Both the position numbers and the translations under genes were made by a program. A DNA stretch of 64,000 bases from Oenococcus kitaharae. GTDB lineage: Bacteria; Bacillota; Bacilli; Lactobacillales; Lactobacillaceae. The DNA lies in NCBI RefSeq assembly GCF_025758695.1, contig NZ_JANJQP010000001.1, positions 558,001-622,000 on the forward strand, read 5' to 3'. Positions 34,758 to 42,958 of this stretch are shown here, piece after piece; position 1 is the stretch's first letter; each line of letters starts with the position of its first letter. Under the pieces are notes generated by a model, which did not search any database, was not told the DNA's origin, and worked only from the letters and a program-made list of their open reading frames with translations.

Positions 34758-35792
34758 ATGACAAAAGCAAAAGCGACAGATTTTGATTGGCCGAATATTG
34801 GTTTTAATTATCATGATTTGCCATATAGTTTTCATGCAGAATTTAAGGATGGCCATTGGGATGAAGGCCATTTGACTGAAGATTCGACAATCACAATGTC
34901 TGAAGCTGCCAATGTCCTCCATTATGGACAGGAAGCTTTTGAAGGTTTGAAGGCCTATCGTCGCAAAGATGGCGGTGTTAACTTGTTCAGGCCGGATATG
35001 AATGCCAAACGGATGCATAAATCAGCTGAGCGCCTTCTGATGGAACCGTTCCCAGAGGATCGATTTGTTCAAGCCGTTAAAGAAGTTGTCAAAGCCAATC
35101 AAGACTTTGTTCCGCCATACGGTTCTGGCGCAACATTGTATGTCCGTCCGTTTTTGATTGGTACCGGTGAAGTTATCGGTGTCCATCCGGCAAATCAGTT
35201 CCAATTCCATATTCTCGTAACGCCAGTCGGCCCTTACTATAAAGGCGGCATGCAGCCAACTGCTTACGTCACTAGCCCTTATGACCGTGCCGCTCATGGT
35301 GGAACTGGCCAGTCAAAAGTTTCAGGAAACTATGCTTCTAGTCTGCTCCCTGGCTCCATCGCTCATAACGAAGGATTTTCTGATGTTGTTTACCTGGATC
35401 CTCGCTTGCATGAAAACATCGAAGAATTAGGTGGCGCCAACTTCTTTGGTATCACGAAAGATGGCAAGTTCAAAACACCGAAGTCGCCTTCTATTCTGCC
35501 TTCAATCACGAAGAAATCTTTGCTGAAATTGGCTAGTGATTTCGGAATGGAACCCGAAGAAACCACAATCAGCATTTATGATTTGGATCAGTTCTCAGAG
35601 GCCGGCGCCATGGGTACAGCTGCGGTTATCTCGCCTGTTGGTTCAATTACGCATAACGGCAACAAACATGTCTTTTACAGCGAGACCAAAGTTGGTCCAT
35701 ACACACAAAAACTTTATGATCGCCTTAGTGGTATCCAAGATGGCGACATCAAGGGCCCTGACGGCTGGCAAGTTGATGTGCCTTTGGATTAA
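34758..35792 (+). CDS. ilvE: branched-chain amino acid aminotransferase
   Basis: 344 residues from the ATG at 34758, chosen for GGAGAG about 10 nt before; the in-frame ATG at 34731 has none. It is a class IV PLP transaminase interconverting Leu, Ile and Val with their 2-oxo acids. Motifs are NVLHYGQEAFEGLKAY, TLYVRPFLIGTGEVIGVHPA, the PLP lysine in GGTGQSKVSGNYA (about K187), and the phosphate-binding SEAGAMGTAAVISPVGSI. No terminator is seen in the 57 nt after the EIIC-like gene, so both are placed under the attenuator. The products can feed the hydroxyisocaproate dehydrogenases at 29076 and 63070. Confidence 0.96.
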   Translation: MTKAKATDFDWPNIGFNYHDLPYSFHAEFKDGHWDEGHLTEDSTITMSEAANVLHYGQEAFEGLKAYRRKDGGVNLFRPDMNAKRMHKSAERLLMEPFPEDRFVQAVKEVVKANQDFVPPYGSGATLYVRPFLIGTGEVIGVHPANQFQFHILVTPVGPYYKGGMQPTAYVTSPYDRAAHGGTGQSKVSGNYASSLLPGSIAHNEGFSDVVYLDPRLHENIEELGGANFFGITKDGKFKTPKSPSILPSITKKSLLKLASDFGMEPEETTISIYDLDQFSEAGAMGTAAVISPVGSITHNGNKHVFYSETKVGPYTQKLYDRLSGIQDGDIKGPDGWQVDVPLD

Positions 35793-35827
35793 TCAGCCTT
35801 TCTAGATTTCTAAGATAATAGATGATT

Positions 35828-35853
35828 AAATCGTTTCTAAATTGAAACGATTT
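35828..35853 (+). terminator. terminator after ilvE
   Basis: Perfect 10-bp stem AAATCGTTTC / GAAACGATTT with a TAAATT loop, followed by TATTTTAT. It ends the EIIC-ilvE unit. Confidence 0.88.
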
Positions 35854-35860
35854 TATTTTA

Positions 35861-35907
35861 TATTTTGTTTAGTTTTTATTGACAAAAACTAAACAAAATA
35901 ATATCAT
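35861..35907 (+). promoter_or_regulatory. promoter overlapped by a 17-bp perfect inverted repeat (MarR operator candidate)
   Basis: TATTTTGTTTAGTTTTT (35861-35877) is repeated exactly inverted at 35884-35900 around ATTGAC. A perfect -35 TTGACA (35879-35884) sits at its centre, and TATCAT (35902-35907) is the -10 at 17-nt spacing. A dimeric repressor bound here would block the -35. The next gene is a MarR regulator, so autorepression is the natural reading. Confidence 0.85.
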
Positions 35908-35935
35908 TAATGAAAACATAAGAAAGGAAAATGAT

Positions 35936-36460
35936 ATGTCAGAAGTAACAAATGAACTCATGCGAACAATTGGTGGTTTAGCTAAGAACCCAAATTTTTA
36001 TCTCATGGTCGGGTCGCGTCATGACAGCCGGCGCAGCCACCACCGCGGCCAAGCTCGGTTAATGCGTTTATTGGACAAATATGACGGCCTCTCGGTCGGC
36101 GAAATCGCCGAGATATTAGATGTGCGTCCCAGTTCCGTGACAGGACTGGTTGATAAGCTGGCAGATAATGGCTTAGTTGATCGGATCCCCGACGAGCGCG
36201 ACAAACGCATCACACTGATTAAGTTAACTAAAAAGGGCCACGACTTTTTACAAAGCAAAAAAGACGAGGCCGATGATCTGAGTGAAGAAGTTTTTGCTGG
36301 TTTGACCGACGAAGAACAAGCAACACTGCTGCACTTATTAAAACGTGTTTCCAAAAACTTAAGTGATATGGATTTTGGAGACTACATCAGCCAAATGGTT
36401 AATGATTCGATTGGCCGCCACTTTAGATTCGATGATGGCGATATTCATATCAACCTATAA
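35936..36460 (+). CDS. MarR-family transcriptional regulator
   Basis: 174 residues from the ATG at 35936; AGAAAGGAAAATGAT precedes it. An in-frame ATG at 35879 lies inside the promoter and is rejected. The winged helix is clear: LSVGEIAEILDVRPSSVTGLVDKLADNGLVDRIPDERDKRITLIKLTKKG (about 60-110), flanked by dimerisation helices. The N-terminus has an unusual RHDSRRSHHRGQ stretch. It is followed 24 nt later by the His-rich membrane protein, probably in the same operon. Ligand and targets are unknown. Confidence 0.93.
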   Translation: MSEVTNELMRTIGGLAKNPNFYLMVGSRHDSRRSHHRGQARLMRLLDKYDGLSVGEIAEILDVRPSSVTGLVDKLADNGLVDRIPDERDKRITLIKLTKKGHDFLQSKKDEADDLSEEVFAGLTDEEQATLLHLLKRVSKNLSDMDFGDYISQMVNDSIGRHFRFDDGDIHINL

Positions 36461-36484
36461 AACAAGGATAAATGGAGAAAGATT

Positions 36485-36829
36485 ATGGCAAAAGTAACAG
36501 ATGGCGATTTCAAAGATTTAGACGACGATTTTGATGATTTCGGAAACGAGGCTGATGATTTAGGCGATCGTATCAGTGAAAAAATTGATCGTAAATTCAA
36601 AAATTGGGCTAAAGACCATCCCCAGCAGATTGTTGTGGAAAACGGCCATCACCGTCACGGCCATCATGGCTATGTGATTAATAACGGTGCTGATTTTTAT
36701 AGTTTGGGGCTAATGCTCTCTGCCGGCATCACCTGGTTTGTCAGCCACCATGATGTCTGGACAACAATCTGGCATGGTTTATTGTCTTGGCTGTATTTCG
36801 GCTATTGGCTTGCACAGACTCTGCATTAA
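36485..36829 (+). CDS. small membrane protein with acidic and His-rich segments
   Basis: 114 residues, not recognised. The N-terminus is very acidic (DLDDDFDDFGNEADDLGD), then basic, then a His cluster, GHHRHGHHG (about 57-65), and two hydrophobic segments near the C-terminus (SLGLMLSAGITWFVS and WHGLLSWLYFGYWLAQ). The Asp and His clusters could bind metal. Cotranscription with the MarR gene suggests that whatever the regulator senses concerns this protein; this is inference. GGAGAAAGATT precedes the ATG. Confidence 0.78.
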   Translation: MAKVTDGDFKDLDDDFDDFGNEADDLGDRISEKIDRKFKNWAKDHPQQIVVENGHHRHGHHGYVINNGADFYSLGLMLSAGITWFVSHHDVWTTIWHGLLSWLYFGYWLAQTLH

Positions 36830-36834
36830 GGCAA

Positions 36835-36906
36835 ACAAAAAAACGGATGACTAATCCGTTTCTCAAAATCATTTTGAGAAAGTTGTAGTCACACCCGTTT
36901 TTTTAT
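36835..36906. terminator. complex bidirectional terminator with two alternative folds
   Basis: Local hairpins AAACGGAT/ATCCGTTT (36841-36861) and TTTCTCAAAAT/ATTTTGAGAAA (36859-36881) overlap. A long-range fold instead pairs AAACGG + TGACTA (36841-36853) with TAGTCA + CCGTTT (36886-36900), enclosing the second hairpin and running into TTTTTTT. It separates the convergent 36829 and 36909 genes. Confidence 0.75.
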
Positions 36907-36908
36907 AC

Positions 36909-38321
36909 TCAAACGACCGCTAGACCGCCAGCAGGATTACTCAAATCTGGTTTTTGTGCCTTAACAATCAGCTCTTCATTAACGAAGGCCATCATACCTA
37001 GCTGGCTTAACTCGCGGCCGTATCCAGACTTTTTCACGCCGCCAAACGGCTGCTCAGGCAACGAAGTCATAAAGTTGTTCACAAACATCATGCCCGTTTC
37101 CACTTTTGAAGCGACTCGTGCACCATGGTCAGGATCGCCAGAGAAGATAATCCCACCAAGACCAAAGTCTGAGTCATTGGCCAAATCAACAGCCTCTTGT
37201 TCGCTGGAAACTTTGTAAACCTGTGCGACAGGGCCAAACATTTCTTCAGAATAAGCCGGGTTGTCTTTACTGATATCAGTCAAGATAGTCGGCTGGATAA
37301 ATTGACCGGGAAGATCAACTTTTTCATTACCGTAATAAACCTTGGCACCAGCCTTGACAGCACGGTCAATCTGATCTTGGAGCTTGTCTTTGGCCCGCTT
37401 AGAATTCATGGGGGCAAAAGTTGTCTTAGGATCCATTGGATCACCAGGCGTAACAGCAGCAAAATGTGCCTTGAGCGTTGTCAGGAACTGATCGTACAAA
37501 TTATCAGCCACGATAAAGCGTTTTGACGATGTGCAGACCTGGCCAGCATTATAAAGGCGAGCCCGCCATGCAATATCAGCAACTTGATCAATATCAGCAT
37601 CATCCAAAACAATAAAGGCATCCATGCCGCCAAGTTCCATCGTGTTTTTCTTCAAATTCTCGCCAGCAGCTTTAGCAACTGCCCGGCCGCCACGCTCAGA
37701 ACCAGTCAAAGCCACGCCTTGCACACGCGGATCTGCAATAATGGTGCCGACCTGATCATAGTTAACAAAGAGATTCGTGAAACTGCCTTCTGGTGCACCG
37801 GCTTCAGTCACAATTTTGCCAAAAGCATCTGAGGATCCCGGTGTATTTGACGGGCCCTTTAATACCATTGGATTCCCGACGATAAAGTTTGGCGCAAAGA
37901 CACGCATCACTTGATAATATGGAAAATTCCAAGGTTCAACGGCCAGAATCACGCCGGTTGAATGTTTTTCTATTTGTGCTTCACCGGTCGCCCGGGTCGT
38001 GATGGGCGTCGGTTTTAACAAATCAGCACCGTGATCAGCATAATAATCAGCAATCATCGCACAAAGTTCAACTTCCCCTTTGGCTTCACCGATTAATTTG
38101 CCCATGTCGTTAACAGCCGTCTTGGCAAGCTCATCTTCATGCTGACGGAATAAATCAGCGATTTTATGTAAGATCTTAGCCCGTTCATCAACTGGTCCAT
38201 CACGCCATTTTTTATACAATCCGTACCCTAACGTTAAGGCTTTTTCAATGTCGGCTGGCGTTGAAAAGTCGTATGTTTTGATCGTTTCGTTCGTGTAGGG
38301 ATTAATCGTTTGGTATGCCAT
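36909..38321 (-). CDS. NAD(P)-dependent succinate-semialdehyde dehydrogenase family enzyme
   Basis: 470 residues of the aldehyde dehydrogenase superfamily. EPWNFPYYQVMRV, cofactor-binding FTNLFVNYDQ region, GSERGGRAVA, general base Glu in MELGGMDAF, nucleophile Cys in YNAGQVCTSSKRF, and NNFMTSLPEQPFGGVKKSGYGRE fit the GabD/YneI branch. The usual ELGGSDP is ELGGMDA here. It may handle lactaldehyde or succinate semialdehyde; the substrate is not fixed by sequence. GAGGAGAAATTAA precedes the ATG. Confidence 0.9.
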   Translation of the reverse strand: MAYQTINPYTNETIKTYDFSTPADIEKALTLGYGLYKKWRDGPVDERAKILHKIADLFRQHEDELAKTAVNDMGKLIGEAKGEVELCAMIADYYADHGADLLKPTPITTRATGEAQIEKHSTGVILAVEPWNFPYYQVMRVFAPNFIVGNPMVLKGPSNTPGSSDAFGKIVTEAGAPEGSFTNLFVNYDQVGTIIADPRVQGVALTGSERGGRAVAKAAGENLKKNTMELGGMDAFIVLDDADIDQVADIAWRARLYNAGQVCTSSKRFIVADNLYDQFLTTLKAHFAAVTPGDPMDPKTTFAPMNSKRAKDKLQDQIDRAVKAGAKVYYGNEKVDLPGQFIQPTILTDISKDNPAYSEEMFGPVAQVYKVSSEQEAVDLANDSDFGLGGIIFSGDPDHGARVASKVETGMMFVNNFMTSLPEQPFGGVKKSGYGRELSQLGMMAFVNEELIVKAQKPDLSNPAGGLAVV

Positions 38322-38448
38322 TTAATTTCTCCTCGTATCACTCTTGATTTTTGATCGCAACTGCTGTGGTCGCCTTCTATGTTAGTGCAATCATTTAAGC
38401 GATTCAATCTTAGAAAGGGCAATGATTGTGAATAATTAAACTTTAATA

Positions 38449-39981
38449 TTAACGTTCATCTGACAAAACACCACTTTGCTGCCAAGCTCGCCAAACAGAA
38501 TCAGCATCATAGCGATGAGCTGTTTGATAGGCGCCAGCAGACAAATGCTGCCATAAAGCATGATCCTGAAACACTTTAACAACAGCCGCAGCCAAGTCAG
38601 CGTAACTGCCGTTTTTGACCAAAAAACCATTTTCGCCGTTTTGAATAATCACATCCGGTCCAAAATTCGCATGATAAGCAGCTGCTGGCAGGCCATGTGC
38701 CATTGCTTCGATTAAAGACATGCTAAAGCCCTCGCCAGTCGAAGTTTGAATGACCATTTGCGCTTGGTCCAAGGATTGCCAGAGCACCGGCCCAAGGGCA
38801 TAATCAGCAAAGACAACCGCATCTGATAGGTCCTTGTCAGCCACAATTTTCTTCAGGCTGGCCAAAAAATCAGCCGAACTGGCATAACCGCGAAATTCTA
38901 GGCTCGCATCAGGAATTTTTTTTCTAATAGCTGATAAGGCATAGATGGCCTGCTCCGGATGTTTTTCTTCGGATAATCGGCCAAAATAAATCAGATGATG
39001 CAATCGGCGTCCTGTTAGAGACCGTGGTCGTGTCTGCAAAAGCTGCTGTGGGACAAAAGTATCCGGCGCACAATAAAAAGCCATCTTGGGAAAACGGCGC
39101 GCTAAAATCTTTCTTTGCGCCTCAGTGGCTGTAATCACACCCGTAAAAGCCGGGGCATCAGCCGTAAACAGTGGCGTTAAGACATCGCTTAAACGACCTC
39201 GCAGCGGATTATCGGAATCCACAGTATGGCCATCATGCAAATACTGAAATTTGGCCATCGCACCATGGATATGTGCTACCGCACCAATCATGCTGGGCCG
39301 GTCATTGATAATAACAGACGATTCTGACTGCTGCGACAAAATTTCATTCATGAAAAAGATAAATAAATCGTTTTCCGAATCAAAACGCCAATCGCGACCA
39401 TGGTAATTAAAAAGTCGATACATCGTGGGAAACAATTGGCCGCTGATGTTCATCCGAATAACTTCCATGACTTTGCGGCCCGCCGGATCAAAGAAAATCT
39501 GCGGACCAGGCTGGCCGTCAGGATGGAAATATTGTGTCGAAGACTTGAAGCCGCGCCAGTCCCAATAATCAGTCGCGACCGTGTTGCCAAAACGATCATA
39601 ATAAATCATATTTCCCATCAATCCCACTGTCAGCGGCGCGATTGTTGCACGCGCGATGATCCTGCCATGAGATTTAATCAATGAATAATTCGCATCAATG
39701 CCGTCAATATGATAATCCCGTTTGGGAATTGTTCTAGCAAAACGGACAGGTATCTGTCGGCGTGTGACTGACAAGGCGTTTTGAAAATAATCATACATAT
39801 TCAGCAGCTGATCGTCAGGCAAATCAAGTTGTTTGGCCGACTGATGAAAAGAAGGATTGTAATCACGAGCAACATAAAAAGCTTGTTGGCCCTTTGCATT
39901 GAATAACTGCACGCGCTTGGCCTGAGAAAATTCAGTACCCGAATTGAAAGAAAAAATATTTTCAGAAACAAAGTAAAACAT
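38449..39981 (-). CDS. glycosyltransferase family 4, TagE/GtfA-like
   Basis: 510 residues. An N-terminal beta-rich domain (about 1-200; SGTEFSQAKRVQLFNAKGQQAFYVARDYNP) is followed by a GT-B fold with YFGRLSEEKHPEQAIYA and the nucleotide-sugar site STGEGFSMSLIEAMAHGLPAAAYHANFGP (EX7E). This matches the paired poly(glycerol-phosphate) or Ser-rich-protein glucosyltransferases of lactobacilli. It forms a TAATG 1-nt overlap with the next glycosyltransferase, so translation is coupled. The likely target is wall teichoic acid or a surface protein; no Ser-rich surface protein or accessory Sec genes are in the window. The 126 nt between it and 38321 hold nothing I can identify. Confidence 0.83.
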   Translation of the reverse strand: MFYFVSENIFSFNSGTEFSQAKRVQLFNAKGQQAFYVARDYNPSFHQSAKQLDLPDDQLLNMYDYFQNALSVTRRQIPVRFARTIPKRDYHIDGIDANYSLIKSHGRIIARATIAPLTVGLMGNMIYYDRFGNTVATDYWDWRGFKSSTQYFHPDGQPGPQIFFDPAGRKVMEVIRMNISGQLFPTMYRLFNYHGRDWRFDSENDLFIFFMNEILSQQSESSVIINDRPSMIGAVAHIHGAMAKFQYLHDGHTVDSDNPLRGRLSDVLTPLFTADAPAFTGVITATEAQRKILARRFPKMAFYCAPDTFVPQQLLQTRPRSLTGRRLHHLIYFGRLSEEKHPEQAIYALSAIRKKIPDASLEFRGYASSADFLASLKKIVADKDLSDAVVFADYALGPVLWQSLDQAQMVIQTSTGEGFSMSLIEAMAHGLPAAAYHANFGPDVIIQNGENGFLVKNGSYADLAAAVVKVFQDHALWQHLSAGAYQTAHRYDADSVWRAWQQSGVLSDER

Positions 39982-41633
39982 TAGATTTTCTCTCCTTGTT
40001 CACCTAGTCCGTCCGTGACCGCTGGCCGATAGACAGCGAGTTTTGCCGGCCAGCTGCGTTTGGCATCGTCAAATAATGCCGACCAAGCTTGCCAGACCTG
40101 TTTTTCTGAATATCGCTGGGACAAATCATAAGCCTGATCAGACATCTGCTGCAGCTGATCGGGATTCTGAAACAGCCAGACTAATTTCTCTGCTAGAGCC
40201 TGGTAATCGCCATAAGGCAGAATACAGCCGTTTTTGCCATCAACAACCAGCTCATTAGGGCCGTAATTCACATCATAAGTCAGGCCAACATCACCTTGAG
40301 CCAAGCCTTCCATGAGCGACAGATTAAAGCCCTCCATCGCCGAAGTAACGGCAAACACCTGCGCTTGCTGCTCAATTTGATTACCTCGAGTCGTATATTC
40401 ATGTACATGCACCTGTTTTTCAAGCTGGTTCTCTTTAATGACAGCCACAATTTCACGGTAAGCTTCGTAATTATTGCTGGCATCACGATAGCCGTACAGA
40501 TCCAGCGTGATATCAGGGACTTGTTTTTGAGCAATGGCAATGGCCTTTACCAGCTGATCAAGCTGCTTTTCAGGCGCAATACGTGCCAAAGCAATGACGG
40601 AATGCGGCTGCCTTTGAGCCATCTTGATTGTCTGAGATTGAAAATGAGCGTCTGGAATCACGCCGACCGGAATAGTGAAACACGGAACTTGCGGCTTAAA
40701 ACGTGCTTGAATATCATGGCTTTGTTTGGCAGTCGCACTAATAATGGCATCATAGCTGTTAGCCTGCCAAAGCGAATATTCATAATGGTTATTCAATAAT
40801 GCATGCTGCTCGTCATTAGGATTGACAGTCTGCAAATTATGCAGATGCAGAGCCGTATAAGCCGGCTGTTTTAATTCCGTTAAAGCCCAGTCTCCTAAAT
40901 CGCTGCGGTCTAAGATAAAAATATTCGCTTCTTTTGGGCTGAAATAAGCCGCATTAATCAAATCCAAAAAATGTTTGTACAGCTGATCAAGATTATCAAA
41001 GATACGAATGCTGCCGTCAGGATCGCAAAGGCGCCATGATGACAGCGACTGTTCGCCAATGGCATTAAATTTATGAAAAGCTTCGATTACAGGCCGCCCG
41101 TCCAGTGTCTGCCAAGTCTCGTTGGCAATCTTGTTGTCCGGCGAATACCATTGCGTCATGGAAACGAAGCCACGAGTATCATAAAAATCTACCGCATACA
41201 AGTTGCCAAAGGCATCAAATAACTCCGTACTGCGAACACGCCGAGGCTTGCTATCAGCAAAATAGTTGATGCGCGCCAACAATTTCTGTTTGGCAGCGCC
41301 GCCTTGTATGTCAGGCACCCTTTGAAAGGCCAACAGCCGATTATTCGCCGGATCATCTTCATAAAAATCGACAGAACAACCCAAGTCGACTGATCTCGGC
41401 GAAACGACCTGGCCGTTCACTTTCTCCGTACCTTGAAAATAATCGAATAAGTTGATTACTTCATCATCACTTAGAGAACTATCAGCAAGATCTTGGTGGA
41501 GCGTTGGCGACCAATCACGCAGCAGAACTTTAAAAGCAGTCTGATGATGTCGAAACAAATCAGCACGTTTCAGCTCGGCGTGTTCGATGCCAGATTTGTT
41601 TTTTTGCATATTTGCATTAATAAAAAAAATCAT
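39981..41633 (-). CDS. glycosyltransferase family 4, TagE/GtfA-like (partner)
   Basis: 550 residues, same architecture as its neighbour: SGIEHAELKRADLFRHHQTAFKVLLRDWSPTLHQ at the N-terminus, ALARIAPEKQLDQLVKAI, and TSAMEGFNLSLMEGLAQGDVGLTYDVNYGPNELV (EX7E) in the donor site. Two diverged copies encoded head to tail suggest a two-subunit enzyme, as with GtfA-GtfB or the TagE pairs. It starts the unit, with AAGGAG before the ATG. Confidence 0.83.
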   Translation of the reverse strand: MIFFINANMQKNKSGIEHAELKRADLFRHHQTAFKVLLRDWSPTLHQDLADSSLSDDEVINLFDYFQGTEKVNGQVVSPRSVDLGCSVDFYEDDPANNRLLAFQRVPDIQGGAAKQKLLARINYFADSKPRRVRSTELFDAFGNLYAVDFYDTRGFVSMTQWYSPDNKIANETWQTLDGRPVIEAFHKFNAIGEQSLSSWRLCDPDGSIRIFDNLDQLYKHFLDLINAAYFSPKEANIFILDRSDLGDWALTELKQPAYTALHLHNLQTVNPNDEQHALLNNHYEYSLWQANSYDAIISATAKQSHDIQARFKPQVPCFTIPVGVIPDAHFQSQTIKMAQRQPHSVIALARIAPEKQLDQLVKAIAIAQKQVPDITLDLYGYRDASNNYEAYREIVAVIKENQLEKQVHVHEYTTRGNQIEQQAQVFAVTSAMEGFNLSLMEGLAQGDVGLTYDVNYGPNELVVDGKNGCILPYGDYQALAEKLVWLFQNPDQLQQMSDQAYDLSQRYSEKQVWQAWSALFDDAKRSWPAKLAVYRPAVTDGLGEQGEKI

Positions 41634-41728
41634 TGCCGCTCCTTATCGTGGCCTTATCGGTCAACTCCGGGTGTGCCTATGAATTGCAGATGATGATGTA
41701 TTTGCGATTCCTTTAAAAACAACGATAA

Positions 41729-42202
41729 TCAATAACTTTCGCGACTGGGGTCTTTGACATAATCATTAAAAGTCTCAATCGCGTGTTCACGCCCAATTTG
41801 ACTCATCTTCACAATCTGATCATCGTGAGCGCCATTCTCAATAAAATGGTAAATAAAATCATCGCGAAAACCGATCTGGCCAGCATCTTCAGCTGTATTG
41901 GCATAATAAATCGTCTTGATATTAGCCCAAATAGCAGCTGATAAACACATTGGACAGGGATAACAGCTGGTATATAACACACATTCCGATAAATCGTAGC
42001 TGTTCAGATATTGGCAAGCCTTGCGGATCGCTGTAATCTCAGCATGCGCTGTCGGATCGTTTTCGACGAGAACGCGATTATGCGCGGCAGCAACGACTTC
42101 CTGATTACGGACAATCACAGCACCAAAGGGACCACCTTCTTTTAAAACAATGTTTTCGTTGGCCTGCTCAACGGCAAGTTTCATATACTCGATTTCAGTC
42201 AT
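41729..42202 (-). CDS. guaD: nucleoside/guanine deaminase
   Basis: 157 residues of the cytidine-deaminase superfamily. The zinc site is complete: HAEITAIRKA (His and catalytic Glu) and SCYPCPMCLSA (two Cys). Length, GGPFGAVIVRNQEVVA, and the C-terminus ending in DPSRESY resemble Bacillus guanine deaminase more than the tRNA adenosine deaminase TadA. An extended -10-like TGT-TAAACT sits 6 nt before the ATG with no ribosome site, so the mRNA may be leaderless. Confidence 0.85.
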   Translation of the reverse strand: MTEIEYMKLAVEQANENIVLKEGGPFGAVIVRNQEVVAAAHNRVLVENDPTAHAEITAIRKACQYLNSYDLSECVLYTSCYPCPMCLSAAIWANIKTIYYANTAEDAGQIGFRDDFIYHFIENGAHDDQIVKMSQIGREHAIETFNDYVKDPSRESY

Positions 42203-42251
42203 ATGTTAAGTTTAACAATCATTCACGCGATCGTTAAGAGTGATGATGCCG

Positions 42252-42740
42252 TTAATTTTTCAGTAATTCGCCGTTTTTAAAATTTTGAGACTTTTCAATA
42301 ATGCCAGCATCAGAGAAGCGCAGCCATTTCCCATCTTTGAGGTCATCTTTTAAATGACCGATTTGCCAAAGACGGCCTGTATTTTTAAAAAACTGCCACT
42401 CACCCTGCATTTTGCCATCAAAAGATCCGCGAGCTTTGACTGTGCCATCCGAAAAATAATACGTCCGCTGGCCATCAGCATCTTGGAATTTGGCTTGGCC
42501 GTTTCGATAAAAATCATCGTTTTCGGCTGGTTTAACGCTTTTTGAAACAGAAGGAGCCGGCTGGTCCACTGTTTCAGATGTTTCGGGTGTTTCATCGACC
42601 AGCTTTAAAGCGGCTTTAGCCTTGGCTTCTCGGGCAGCTTTATTTGCCGCCATCGCGGCTTTCCGGCTTTTGCGCTTCAAAATCCCAGTAACAGGCATAC
42701 CAAGATTTTTTTCTTTTTTTATGATATTATCCTCGTCCAT
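42252..42740 (-). CDS. MORN/YwqK-repeat protein
   Basis: 162 residues from the ATG at 42738-42740, with GGAG 11 nt upstream; an in-frame ATG at 42761 has no ribosome site. The first third is Lys/Ala-rich (KRKSRKAAMAANKAAREAKAKAALK). The C-terminal part (about 80-160) has four MORN-variant repeats of the type DGTVKARGSFDGKMQGEWQFF and KDDLKDGKWLRFSD, as in YwqK-family proteins. It is cytosolic. Function unknown; the YwqK label 'antitoxin' has little support and no toxin gene is adjacent. Confidence 0.78.
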   Translation of the reverse strand: MDEDNIIKKEKNLGMPVTGILKRKSRKAAMAANKAAREAKAKAALKLVDETPETSETVDQPAPSVSKSVKPAENDDFYRNGQAKFQDADGQRTYYFSDGTVKARGSFDGKMQGEWQFFKNTGRLWQIGHLKDDLKDGKWLRFSDAGIIEKSQNFKNGELLKN

Positions 42741-42868
42741 ATTTAATCCAGCTCCAATCATTGAATCATGAGTTGCCGGTTTCGATGGCTATCAAGGTGA
42801 TAGCCTAATTGGATCAGCGACATTGCAAACAAGTTAGTTAAAAACAGGCTTCTTGCAACGATCTTAAG

Positions 42869-42896
42869 TTGACAACTCCTTACGCTTCATTTTAAT
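42869..42896 (+). promoter_or_regulatory. sigma-A promoter of the S9 peptidase gene
   Basis: A consensus -35 TTGACA (42869-42874), 16-nt spacer and TTTAAT (42891-42896). It leaves a leader of about 55 nt and a GAGGAG ribosome site. The rest of the 42741-42958 gap shows nothing I recognise. Confidence 0.8.
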
Positions 42897-42958
42897 GAAT
42901 GACTCGTGTGATTGCATGGATAAACCGCTAAAATTAAAAGAAATATAGAGGAGTAAGT

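Noticed and set aside
35879-35935. Longer MarR protein starting at 35879
   Set aside because: That ATG lies in the promoter between -35 and the transcription start and has no ribosome site; 35936 does.
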